Below are positions 1 through 23,100 of a stretch of DNA of 64,000 nt, one piece after another (the first letter of the stretch is position 1; each line of letters begins with the position of its first letter). The notes beneath the pieces are model-generated. The model had not been told where the DNA came from. It did not search any database and saw only the letters and a list, made by a program, of their open reading frames with translations. This DNA comes from Phoebastria nigripes (Eukaryota; Chordata; Aves; Procellariiformes; Diomedeidae), in assembly GCA_035582835.1 (NCBI GenBank), contig JAYKAV010003266.1, forward strand, positions 4,421,556 through 4,485,555, given 5' to 3'. The position numbers and the translations under genes were made by a program.

Positions 1-2060
1 CACGGTGGAAATCCCAGGGGAGGCGTTAGGGAGTGATTGCTTTGGACAGGGGCCGTGCTGGAGGGAGGCACCTTCGGGCAGGACTCACTGGCCGTGCTTT
101 TTCTTCTCCGATTCATGTTGATCTTTCCAGGAGAACTGGCACAGTGCCCCATAAATAAGGCACAGCATCAGCTGTCATGTCAGCAGGAGACAAAACATTT
201 AATGTGAAAGGCTTTAAATGGAAGCAGGAAATGAAAAGATAAAGGGCAAATTTTATTTTAGATTCCTTGTTGGTACATATTTTCCTTTCTGACAGTAAGG
301 GGATGCGATGGCTTTATCAGCCCACCGTTGGAGAATTTATTTATAGAAACTTAATAATTTGCAAGAAAGCGGGAGGGGGATGTTAGCAACTCTGGTTGAG
401 CAAATGCGAGTTGTAAGGAGAGCAGGGCAGGGGGATGAACCCAGCTATTCCCTCTTCTTTGAGTGGACCTGGGGTTCTGGGAAAACTGCTAGTACCACAG
501 AAATTATCAATGCAGTTTGTACAGAGCAAGCAGGAGCTTAGCACTGAGCGTGGCATGAAACTAGTCTTCTCTGCTCTCAAGATAGCAAATGAAAGAAGGG
601 ACACGGGGGGAGACTATCACAGAAAACATGGCAGCTTGGTTGAAAGCAAACATCCTCTGGCACGTGTAATTACACCAAACTGAAGACTATTTCCTAACCT
701 TGAATATATTTCAGCTGTAACTTAGCAACCTAGACCGGGTAAAAGCATCTGAACAGGAATGCAGGTTCAGAGGAGATTTAGCCTTGCTTCCCTTTTGTTC
801 CCATACCTTAGCAACAACTCAACACCAAAGGGGAGGTAGCCAGCTCCCACCGACTCCCACAGCAGCCGCAGAGCCAACCTCCTCCTGTGCCGGTGGAAAT
901 CTCCCCCTTTGTCATCCAGACCTGCATTATGAGATTAAATAAACATTTCTCTAACCAAACACGAGTGAGTCAACCATGTCCACGGCAGTTACACAACGAT
1001 GATTCATGGACTACTCGTGCCGTTTCAGGAATAGACTTTGAAGAAGTTGAAACTCGCGGTAGCACATGTTCTGAGTCACTGACGCTCAGGTGAGAGAGGA
1101 ATTGAAAACGCTCAGGGAAACGGACCCTAAAGACAACCCAGACTTGCCATCAAGATGTGCTTACGTGTCTTCTACTCACCAGGCAACCTTGGAAACCTTG
1201 GGGATCTGGTAAATAGTCTAAGACTTGACTTTTTGCCTTTATCCTTGACATAAATATCCGCCTTTTTACAGTGCTTTGTAATAGCCTTGCTTAAAGCGTA
1301 TTAACCCTTGGCACACAAGGAGGGAAGTGATGTGCCCAGTGACAAGCAACAGCCCGGGAGCAAGGGCAGGAAGGGACACCCCATCCCACCCCAGCACTGT
1401 ATCCAACACCCTCATTACTTCCCAGTCTTCCTATAGCATCACCTGGCACTTCACTCACATCCCAAAAAACAGGCGAGCTAACCACGGCCTGAGGATGCCA
1501 CAACACACAGGATCAGCAGCTTGGACCAGAGTCAAGATTTTCTGCAGCGGCTGTTGACTTCAGACACCCAATGTGCGAGGGATCTGCCTTTCAGAGAACA
1601 AGTGCAAAACACATGAAGCTTGAGGCACCCTCACTCAGTTACCATAGACTTATTGCACCATCCCATTCCCTGCTTTAAATAACTGCTTTATTACAGGCCA
1701 CAGGAATACTGATCAACCTGCTAAACTAATATTTACAGTTTCACAACCCTCCAAGCTGCCAATCTCTTCAAAATGCAGCTAAACAAGCTAACTGCTTTTC
1801 ATACACACCTCTGCTTAATGCCAGCTATTCCCAAAACACAGATTTCATTTGCAACCAAACACTTGAGACTGCTGGCTATTGCGCAGAGATCACCGAGCGT
1901 CACAAGGATCCACGCTGTCTCATTAGTCTGTCATGCAATCCCCATGCCATCTTCAGTCTTATTCTTAGAAACTGTGAGCTCCCCGGAGCAGGATGTATTT
2001 GATCTGCCTGAGCAAAAGCACTTGGAACAATCCGTGACTCCTCAATAAAAATAAAGGTAA
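1..2060. other. Intergenic sequence downstream of LEMD2; no gene seen
   Basis: No recognisable coding exon, RNA gene or repeat was found. In human the next gene on this side of LEMD2 is IP6K3 on the same strand, so its 5' flank could lie here, but I saw no IP6K3 coding sequence. The ORFs of 60-90 residues have no family resemblance. Confidence 0.5.
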
Positions 2061-4139
2061 CAAATTATTTGTAATAAATTTATTTTATATATTGATTTAC
2101 AGAGCTAAATTGAACATATAATAAACAGCACCAAGCCAGTGAAATTTATTCTACAAAAACAAGTTTAATACAAAAAGATGACTGCAATGCCTGACTCTTC
2201 ACTTCTGGATTTGGATGGTTAAAAAAAGCTAACCCAAACCCCACAAATATTTTATAAAGACTTAAGAACGTAGGCACCAGTGTTTGCAAAAATTTCTACG
2301 GCAGCAGTGACGATCTTGTTACAACATTTTAGAAGAATCAAGGCTGCCTTCACTTCATCCCCTATTTTATTAACAGTGGAAGAAGCTGGTCATTGTCTTG
2401 AAGACAGCTGTTGAGTCTCCTCGTCTGTTCAAACACCCTACCTTTGCAACCAAAAAGAAAATATGGGGTAAGAGTCAACTCCACGCAGGATATTTCCCAT
2501 TTAATGGGAAAGACCTCCCCGTGTTTTGTTCCTGGAGAAATCTGCTCTCTCCACTCGTTTTGGTTGATGACCACGAGCAGGAGGTATGTAAGGAGTCTCT
2601 GCAGTCCTTCCACAGCAGCCTGTGGGGTGCATAGGTGGAAAACCCCACCAAAGCCAGCAGTGGGGTGGAGAAGTGCAGACTTCATACCGGGAGGTGAGCA
2701 CAAGGAACCCACCTTGTACGTGGTATCACCAGCCTGCAAAGCGGGGAGCAGGGCTTCGGCAGCTGTCCTAAGCCAACCCAGAGCCTGGAGAGAAAGCTCT
2801 CTGTGCATCCAGCGTCAGAGATGAATGCAAGCATTCACACTGTACCTGTGATGCTAAGGAGAACAACATCCACTGGTTACACGGGTTCATATCAACGCTG
2901 GCTTCTTTCTGCAGGTTGTACTACCTTATGCCAGACATGAATTTGGTCCCTGCTGTCTTAGGGGTGAGCTGGACAGCTGTTTTACAATATTGGGAAGAGT
3001 AGATTAGCAGTATCTCTGCCTAGCTTAAACTGCCACACACTGGTGCTATTTTCTTTGAAACAAACGCTCGTTTGCTGGACATTAAAAAGAAACCTAAGTA
3101 ACCAAATGATTATAGATACAAAATACGATGCCTGCAGCACGAACAGAGGATTGATCGCTGCTCCTTATATCTATTGTGAGGCTGCAGGAACATTGACTTG
3201 GCAATCCCTGTACTGACACTCCACGCATGGTACATCTCTGCTCTGACACACAGCACACACATTGCAGCTGCCCAGGATAAACATGTACATTCAGCCTAAT
3301 AGCCTTTCCAAAGCTGCTCTTTAATAGCCCATGAAGCAGTCCCTTTGGCTGTAGCCACAAGAAAGCGCTTTCTGAAGCTTCCTATATCCTTTATTTTCCA
3401 CCCAAATTCCCCCCACCCCCCAGAAATCATAAAGTACACAGACTGCAGACTTAAAAGGTGTAACAGGGTCACAACTGCTCCTCCATCCCACCCAACCCAG
3501 CCCAAACCACCAAGGCATGTCAGACTGCTCTCCCTCTAGGACTACCTTCACCTGACTTTTCCCCCTCTCCCCCATTTTTAAAGGGTGAAGCCGACACAAA
3601 CATTTTCCTCGCTAGGAAGCAGCAAGTGCCTTCATCACTGTTTTTGTACTGATAAAAACAAATTCTAACAAAATGCATCTTAACTGCCACCCTAATGTTT
3701 CCATGGGAAATGTTAATCTTCTTTAAACACATTCCCTGATGGACGTTGCCACCAGTTGGCCTTTGCAGAATTGAGGTCAAATTTTAAACACCTAAGCTTT
3801 GTCAGAGAGATCCTAAGTCCCTCAATATTAGGTATGCTTTTTTTTTTTCTTTTTAAAAAGTTGTTCTAGGTTTGCTTGCCTACGGAAACCAGATATCTAC
3901 TGGAAGGCTAACTCTGGTGCAATTCTAGCTTCCCACCAGCTCAAGCCCATCTTCTTTCTAAGCCAACATTATTGCCCTGAATTTTTGTGTGTGAAGATTT
4001 TCAGAAAGAAGAGCAAACAGATACGTGCAATCCCCAACCCTAGGAGATTAGGACCATGACCTGTTCTTTCCCACCACCAGAGAAGGGACTGACTCCTTGC
4101 AAAGGTCCATATCAACAGTTGCTCAACTTCTACTCCTCT
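2061..4139 (-). other. LEMD2: LEMD2 3' untranslated region (approximate extent)
   Basis: The stretch after the LEMD2 stop is AT-rich and has no supported coding exon. Minus-strand AATAAA signals occur at 3390-3395, 2366-2371, 2145-2150 and 2079-2084. The length to the last one (about 2 kb) would suit a typical LEMD2 transcript, but which signal is used cannot be decided from sequence. Several 60-150 residue ORFs on both strands here are not credible genes. Confidence 0.55.
2079..2084 (-). terminator. LEMD2: Candidate distal LEMD2 poly(A) signal (AATAAA)
   Basis: TTTATT on the plus strand is AATAAA on the minus strand, in an AT-rich patch. It is the most distal of at least four candidate signals, so its use is uncertain. 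Confidence 0.4.
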
Positions 4140-15175
<11,036 letters not shown>

Positions 15176-15460
15176 GGCCGCGACGCTGACACCAGGCCCC
15201 ACCGGAAGCGCGCTGCGAGCAGGAAAGCGCGGGCGCCATCTTGGGAGGGGCTCGCCTCACGCCCCCCCCCCCCCCGGGCGGCCATCTTGGGAAGGGCAAA
15301 TGCGCGGCTCATGCGGCCGCCTCCGTCTGTGCGGCCGGCGCCATGTTGATAAGGGAGGCGGGGAATAAGCGCCATATTGAGAAGGTCGAGGGAAAGCGCT
15401 GCTTCCCGGATACCGCTCCCGCCATCTTGTGAAGGCAGGGTCGCTGTTTCCGCCATGTTG
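15176..15460 (-). promoter_or_regulatory. LEMD2: LEMD2 CpG-rich promoter / 5'UTR with six YY1-like motifs
   Basis: The block directly upstream of the LEMD2 start is rich in G, C and CpG and has no TATA box, as expected for a housekeeping promoter; CpG density continues into exon 1. Six copies of GCCATNTTG (reverse complement CAANATGGC, the YY1 core) lie at 15235-15243, 15281-15289, 15340-15348, 15371-15379, 15421-15429 and 15452-15460. All have the YY1 sense orientation on the LEMD2 strand. An ETS-like CCGGAAG lies at about 15202 and a C14 run at 15262-15275. The transcription start was not determined, so the split between promoter and 5'UTR is open. YY1 binding is inferred from the motif only. 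Confidence 0.75.
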
Positions 15461-18400
15461 GGGAGGTCAGGGGCCCTCTCAGCGAGGGAATGGTGCCAGG
15501 CGGGAGCTGTTGCTCATCTCAGGAGAGGGGAAAGGGGAGAGAAATGGAGAAAGCGAAGGGCAAAAGCAGCCTCAGCATCTGGGGCCGGCCAGTGTCACCA
15601 CCCCATCGCTCTGGGGGACCCTGCTCAGGAGCAAGCAGCGGGGTTGAGCACCTCTCACCTCACTCCGACCATGCTACACCGATGTTTTGACACTTTTAGG
15701 GACATTTATGTGGAGAAAGAAGTGTCTTTCCCAGCCACCTGCCACCCCCCACACACGTTTTCCTCATCCCTGCCAAGTTACAGTTGTTTAACTGGCACCC
15801 GTCAAGCAGGCTGGAGCTTTGCCACGGCTTTCGGCAGGATCAGGATCTGGGTCCTCGGGATATTTGCTGGGAAAGGAGGTTCCTTGTATACTTTGCAGCC
15901 TAAAAAGGCAAAACCAAGCGTCGACTTGAAAATTTATTTTGGCAAGGCAGTGATGTACAGTAATTGCTTTTTCCTGCTGCCGCCTATAAAGAGAGTAATG
16001 AAAGTGGCTGAAAACTGTGGCGTAATACCGGAATTTAATTAAAGATAATGAAAAAGTAGTGATGAATGCGTGCAGGCTGTCTGTGCATCACCGTTTTTAT
16101 GATCGACGCATGATACCGGAGTGGTAGAAACTTGGCGGTCCCGCAGGAGTGGGACATGCAGCAAGCGGGAGCTGGAGGGGGGGCTCCGGGAGAGGTCAGC
16201 GTGGACACCCACCACTTGCTACCATGAGGCTGGAGATGCTAAACTGTGCCTTCACAACATAAAAACTCCTTTAGGGATACCCCTCCTTTCACGCTCGCTT
16301 TGCTGCTGTGCCCTTCTTGTTTAGGGCATCAGGCAAAGCTCGCCTCGCTCTTCTTGATTTATGCAAGAAAGCAGCAGCAAGATGCTGAGATTTGTTAATC
16401 TGGTTAGCAACAACAAATATACACTTAGTAGAGGCCAGGGAGCCCATTAAAAGAGCATACTCAGTTCCGATGGGAAGTGTGAACGTGCTAAGCTAAGCCT
16501 CCCCTGCTCACTAACTGGAAAGCACAACTGGCAGCTAATCATTTGGAGCAGTGTCTAATGTAAATACAGAATTAGAATATGCTCTTAGTACACAGTTTTT
16601 GTAAGCTCACAGCTTTCAGTTTGGAGAAGCTCTGCCTAGACATGCAGATGCATGCTGGCATCTAAGCCTGAGCTGATACAAGCTCATGAGTTAAGTGAAC
16701 TCCTCTTGCTTTGGAGAAAAAACACAACAGCAACAAAAAAACCCCCAACCCTTCAACTTCTTGTATTTCTGAATGTCAGGGAAGTTACACCAGGACAGAG
16801 TTTGGCCCAGCAGCCTCATTGCATGACCTTCAGAGTGGAGAACATGGGAGTGTTGTTCGAGAACAGGAGGGCTGGGGAAAAGCTGTGATTCCTTTGCAGA
16901 AGGGAGGTTGGCGGCACCGATGCTCAGCAGGAACAGATGCCTCTCCTTTATGGAGAGAAATCCACGACCCTCTCCCTTCCTCCCTAGGAAGACAACCCTT
17001 GGGAGCATCCCTCCCTTCCCTGGACACCACAGAGAAGGCAGCAGGATAAGACAGCCCTCTGTCTCTCAGACGTGACAGAGCCTATAGCTCCATGGACAAG
17101 CACCTATTTGTTCCCATCACCCTGCCCACAGTGCCGATGATGAGGCTGACAGTGGAGTTTCTGCTTTTTCCAGCCCCTTTGTCATCCCCACAGCTCTGGG
17201 CAGCAGCAAAGGCTGCTGCGGCGAGCACAGGCCTGCTGATGCTGCAGATGGGCTGTGATGCTCAGAGATGCTCGGCTGTGAAAAGCCAGTTTCCCAGCCC
17301 ACGGTGCAGCTCTCGAATATCTTGGCTGTAAATATCCTGAGCTGGATGTGGGAAGATGGGACAGCGAGGAGGGGACAGCTTCCACCTTCCCTGCTAGCCC
17401 AGAAGCTGCCTTAGGCCTGCTGGCAGTGACTCAGATATCGAATGGGAAGAGCAGGCGTGCCGTGCCGTCTGCTTCTCCTTTTGAAGTATGAAGACAGGAT
17501 TGGTGTAAGCAGAGGGGTGGAAATAGATCTGCACCATCTTCATAAGGCACCTGAAGAGGGGAGCGTGCTGCACCCCGAAAAGCATGGGCAGCAGATGAAC
17601 CCTTCCACCCCTGACTGAGGGGCTGCTGAAAAAAAACCNCCATCCCACCCCCTCTTCTTATCCCATGGCATTTGGATGACAGTCCTGCATATGTCACCAG
17701 GGGAAGTGTCAAATCTTACTTGGAAGCCGACTGTGCCAATTTAACACCCTGTCACTCACAGCCGCGGCACAGGTGTGACCCAAGAACACCACTTCTCATC
17801 CTCCCGATCGTATGTCATGTCCTCAGCCTGCCGAGCTTCTTATTAGGTTAGAAAGCCAGCACTGATTTCATTCTTTTCTCTCCTTCTCCTTTCCCTGCCT
17901 CTTTCCCCCAACTGTTTGGCTGCTCATCCTGCCACGAAACTCTTGTTTGGTTTCTGGAGCAGCAAGATCTTCCTACCTGCTTGCAGGCATGGACTTGGGT
18001 GCTGCTGGCTGCCAAAGCAGCCTTCCAGGGCACTGGGGATACAGATCTGTCCCGCAACTTGGAGACCATTTTGCTTCTTAACAAGAGATATAGACCTGAC
18101 CGTGGGAGCCATGCTTGGGAGGATGGTTGGGGTCCATCCATCTTCTCCTTCCAGTAGAAGAATATCTGCCTCTTTCCCATTACTCAAGCCCCTGAGCCTG
18201 GAAGGAATTTACTTCCTAAAGCTGAAGGCCCCCTTGCACTTTGGTGCCTATTTGGACAGCACAGTTGTTGCTGCAGGACGAGACAGGGGGTTCATACAGT
18301 TGCTGTCACAACCAGCCGTACACCCCTGAGCTCATTTAGCTCATTTATAGCTTGGTCAACTGGGAAGAGCCATTGGCACAACTGATGGCCAGGGTAAAAG

Positions 18401-20033
18401 CAGACCTTTGCTGCTGCAGCTTGTCTAGGTCAAAATGTAAGAGTAGAGGGAGATATCCCTCCAAAGTCACATTGGTGGATCTCCTTATGGAAGTCTCTGC
18501 AGCAACAGTCGCACCATCACCCTGGTGGGAAATGGTCCAGGAAGCAAATCCAAGAGGCTCATGTTCACTTTCTTTCTTGCTGTCACTGGGCAACGTTCCT
18601 TCCTGGATGGCACAGGGGAGCTGTCAGCCCAGGAAACCACTTGAGTGAAAGAGCTGGGCAAGAGGGGATGCTACAGAGACAGCTCTGACCTGCAGTGGAG
18701 CTTATGTAGGGTTTTTAGGAGCAGTTTGCCCTTCAAGGGGAAACTCTCCTTGTTTTCCCATGGCAGGGCAAATTTAAACCTGGCAGAAAGGTTTGGGTCT
18801 TTCAGAAAGAATGAGTCAACAGTGCCCCCTTTGAAGCAAACAGTCTTGTCTCTGATCTTGCTGGACACTGGTGTAAATGTGGTGCAGCTCCTCCAGTGAT
18901 TTCTGTGCCGGATCTCCCATGGATATCACTCCACCACAGACTGATTTGCACTGGCTGAGCACCTATAGCCCAGCAATACATGCAGTTGCTTTCACTTTCA
19001 GCCTAATGGAATGTATTATTTTCTATCTTCCAACTGCTCAGACTCATTTATAGTGATTTCATAGCTCAACCTGCCTCAGCAATAATACATGCAAACTTTG
19101 AGTTACACTGAGCTGATCAGTCCATGGACTAGGAGTATGCCTTTGAATCAAATGTTAAAGCTGGAATCCACTCCGTGCTGGATGTTGCATTATACATTGG
19201 GAGATTTCTCTTCTCCTAAGGCATGGCTTGCAGCAGAGAGCATACCAAGGAGTGTTGTTCTAGCACAAACACAGCTATTTAAATGAGCCACAGTGAGAAC
19301 AGAATTTGTGTTAGGTTGGGAGGATAAAATTGGATTGAAATTGGATATATTCACATATAACCATTGATCTCATCCGTCCTTACTTTACATATGTTGGATT
19401 TCCTGCTGCCAATATAGAGGAGCAGCTCTAAAATAAGCCAAAGGTATGTAAATGGAGAGCAATATGTTCAAGTGGAATTACGATTTCATCTCTAGGTTTG
19501 TTTGAGAGGCAGAAATAAGGCCAGAGCTCTGCCTTGTTTCACACACGCTGTACCTCTTNGCATCATAGCTATGGGAGAGGTGCTCCTCACAATGTTATTT
19601 AGATATATATCACCTGGGTGAGTAAGAGGGGGTTAAGAGCACAGGTAGGAANCGTAAATCAGGGCTCCTGCTTTCTCCCAGGAGTGTGGGAGACAGTGCC
19701 CTCCCGTGTCCAGAGCGGGNAGCCTGGTTAGGGACACCCAGGTCTCCCACCCAACACTCCTCATCCTACAATTGCGTTACCAGTTTGGCTAGGAGATCCG
19801 GTAAATATTTGCCTCAGTTTCCCTCGTTGCCGAAAGGGAGGGCTAAAACGCATTAGTCCACAAAGATTAATTACTGAGGCTTTGCAACATGCTTTGCACT
19901 TCTCAGAAGGACNATGATGTTCTCTAGAACTGGAAGCCCTCCCTCTCTTCTTTCCCACACTTGCTGCTTGCCATCTGGCTGAGAGGCATGCAGAAAAGAN
20001 GACACAAATCCTCCATTTAATTATACTGCGCAT
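15461..20033. other. Intergenic sequence between the LEMD2 promoter and the MLN 3' end
   Basis: No coding exon could be supported. ORFs of 60-221 residues occur on both strands, including one at 15377-16042 on the plus strand that starts inside the LEMD2 promoter, but none shows domains or splice-supported continuity. A MIR-like SINE fragment lies near the right end (about 19805-19915). Isolated undetermined bases begin at 17638. Confidence 0.5.
19805..19915 (+). repeat. MIR-like ancient SINE fragment
   Basis: The sequence contains the familiar MIR-type core GCCTCAGTTTCCC, then a GAAAGGGAGGGCTAAAAC-like stretch, AAAGATTAATTACTGAGGC and GCTTTGCACTTCTCAG, in the order expected for an old amniote MIR-class SINE. 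It is heavily diverged and contains one undetermined base. Identification is by eye; the ends are approximate. Confidence 0.6.
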
Positions 20034-20039
20034 TTTATT
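20034..20039 (-). terminator. MLN: MLN poly(A) signal (AATAAA)
   Basis: TTTATT on the plus strand is AATAAA on the minus strand, 109 bases past the MLN stop. The close spacing supports the tiny last coding exon and gives a short 3'UTR. One undetermined base (20142) lies in this 3'UTR. Confidence 0.75.
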
Positions 20040-20147
20040 ATCTCACCTCAGATTTTGTTGTTAATCTCTTTTACAGATTTCGTTTACATAAGTGGAGTCT
20101 TTTAGCTTTAGCAAGCTACATTGCTTTCTCTTCTGATTCTGNGGATA

Positions 20148-23100
20148 TCAGTCAGCTAAAAAGAAAAGAGAGGAAAGAACAAGTGTCCTTAAATTTGTCA
20201 TTCAGTCTTTCCTAGGCTTTATATATTGTTTCCTCCTCCTCAGCTCCCCAACTAAAATGCTAGAAGGCAAAGTGAAATCAGCACAGCCAAAGCGGAATAA
20301 CAACTTCTACAGGGATAGAGGGGACCCTCTTGTTTGGGACATTTAAGCCCAGATAAGACAAAGGTCCAGAGGTAACACTGGTGAGACCCATTCCACCACC
20401 CGCCAAGTCTGCAGGCAGGAATAGCTGCATCACTTACTGCCCCTGGGTATTTCCTTTTGCAATTCCAATACACTAAGAGCAAAGCCCAGGGCTGGATTTG
20501 TTAGCACTCAACACCTCGAATTGCAGCTAATCCTAGCTGTAATTGTTAGTGTTAAGCCCCTGTGCAGGGAGCGAGGTGTTCAGGTCTGACTGCAGGTGCT
20601 GAGCTGCCTCGCAGGTGTAGCTTGCGTTATAACCTCTGTTGGAAATTGCACCCTGNAGACTGAGGACTTTTTGGGAGGAGGAGTAGGGAAGTGGGAAGCA
20701 GCGCCAAGGAGAGCTGCTGGGAAGTGTTGCGATGCCGCTAACAGTCAATATCAGCTCTAGGGCACAGACAGCACCCTAAGAGAGTGAATAACCTTCCCGG
20801 AAGAAGAGCGTGTACATGAGAGCGGGTGGGGTATCTGAGGACTCTGTAAAGTGAGCAAACATGACACAAAAGCCCTTCTGAAGAATATAAATATCTCCAT
20901 GATGATGAGCTGGTGAGATGAGGGAAAGGCAGAATTCCCAAGGCAGAAATCAACCTCCTGACAGTACCGTCTGGGGTGTCCTGTAACATCTCTGCTAGCA
21001 GTTTCTCCAGGACATCTTGGTATTTTTCCAGCTGCCTTGGGGTGAGCCACATCCTGGCTTTGGCAGGAACAGCTAGCTGTGGAGGAAGCCAGAAAAGTCA
21101 GAAGGAAAAGCTGAGGGGAGCACAGGGAGGCAGGTTGGGCTGCTTTGACCCCACCTTGCTCAAGTCAGTAGAGGGTCTAGGGCTGATTTGAAGGGAAGAG
21201 GATGATCCTTGTATGTGGAAAAGCAACATTTTTAAGTCAATGCAATCTTGTGCTGTTCAGAGTGCCAAAGTTTTCATGCGTTGGATCATCTATGGGCTGA
21301 CTCAGAAACACAGATAAAGGTACCTCCTGGCAACAGAGACTGTAAAGAAGAAAATAATTTCTGAACCTTATAATCCTCCACTATCTCACACCTTGACCCT
21401 TCAAGCCATCAGCTTTACTGATGCTGGTGAAGCACCCTGCCTTAGTAAAGACTGAGGATGAGACATCATCCTGCCTCCAGACTGACTGACTTTGAGCCAG
21501 CTGTGGCTCAGATCTATCTGAAGTAAATAGAGTTGTTCCGGTCATGGCTGGCAGCACAGGAGGGCTTGTGGTTGCAGCAGGGGGGTGTTAGACACTGGGA
21601 TGTGCCAGTTNTTTAATGCTTTGAACTGTGAATCCTTGCTGTTTAAATCCTATTATTGATTGTTGGTGCACCACATTTGCAAGAGTAGTTGCANATTAAC
21701 TGCATCTTGGCCAAATTCTAGCCTATCATCTAGTCCCGCTGCCTGTCCCACTCAGTCTATCCTGCAGTTTGGGGTGGATTACACGCTCCTTTTGCTGGCA
21801 GAGAGAATGGCCAAGCTCACCGCAGCTGCACGGACAGGGCAAAGAGTTCCCTGTATTCAAGTGGAAAAGCACAATTTTCAGACTTGGCTAACCAGGTAAG
21901 CATGCCTTTGAGGGCTTAGACTGGCACTTAAATCCCTAAAATTGGCAATTTTCTGCTCTGTATGCAGACTTCGAAGGGGTGCAGCTGTATGGGCCCAAGT
22001 TTATAAATAAGGTCTTGCCAGTGCAGAGGACTGTGAGATCAGAGGTGACACCGGGCAGCTAATCTGGAACTGGGTGAAAAAGTGACAAGTTAAACCCAGA
22101 GCTGAAGCAGAGCTGCAAATTTCTGCCTTGCAGTTGGCTGGTGTTCACTGAATGGCAAAGACAGACCTCATGTTGTTTCCATCTTCCAAAGGTAGAAGCC
22201 AGGTGGGTCTGAGGGGTGATCAGGCAGACTGAATGTCCAAGATAATTTATAGGGTGGAGGTAAAACCTTTCTCTGATGCAACCTTGCTCAGTTGCCTGGC
22301 AGGGCTGGCAGGAAATGGGTGGTATTCCTTTATATTGACTGTGGGCTCCCTGATAACACCCACTGTCTTCTCACGCAGCACCACCAAACACTCCTCTGTA
22401 GCCAGGGCCTGTGGGCTGACCCTTGGGCTACTTGTCCCCCTGTGTGTCCTCGTGGGCTCCTTAGAGTCACGTGGTTCACCGTACCTGGATGGTCTTGACC
22501 TTCTTGACATCTGCACCGGATTGCTCAGAGAAGCCTTCCTCTTCCAGCTGCTGCAGCGAGGTCAGGGATTTCTTCTGCCCTCCTTTGTTCCTCTCCTTTT
22601 CCTGCAACTTCACAGAGGAGAGCAAACGGGGCAGTGATGCTGGGACGCAGCATTGTGTGGGTACCAAACCCACTCTGCACCATATCAACAGTGTGATGCC
22701 CAGCAGCCAGGAGCCTGCGGAGCTGGGCACAAAACCAGAGGGACTGGAGGTCTAACCGTTGCCTAGAGCCAATGCGGCATCCTTCCCCAGGGCCACAGCT
22801 CACTGGGAAGGGACCCATCAGCTGTGGTCAGCTTGGCCTTGGGGACTGTGATTCTGGCATGCAGCAGAGGCTGCAATATTGGGTGTAAGGTNGGGTTACA
22901 GGATTGCATGTAAAGATCTGTAGCAAACACGGCACTCGTAGACGATTCCTTTGATCTGTGCAAGATAACACTGTGAGCAGGATGTGGTAGCCAAGTATAC
23001 CGACCTTACAGAACCAGAGGCCTGGTCCTCGTTCTGTTCTGTAGCAGTGGCAATGAATTTTAATAAAAGCCTGTGCAGCCTCATTGCAAATGGAGAGCTC

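Noticed and set aside
2362..2808. 148-residue minus-strand ORF downstream of LEMD2
   Set aside because: It lies in the probable LEMD2 3'UTR, has no homology recognised and overlaps a candidate poly(A) signal.
15377..16042. 221-residue plus-strand ORF divergent from LEMD2
   Set aside because: It begins inside the promoter and YY1 motif cluster, has no recognisable domain, and shows no supporting splice or poly(A) structure. Divergent promoter transcription remains possible.
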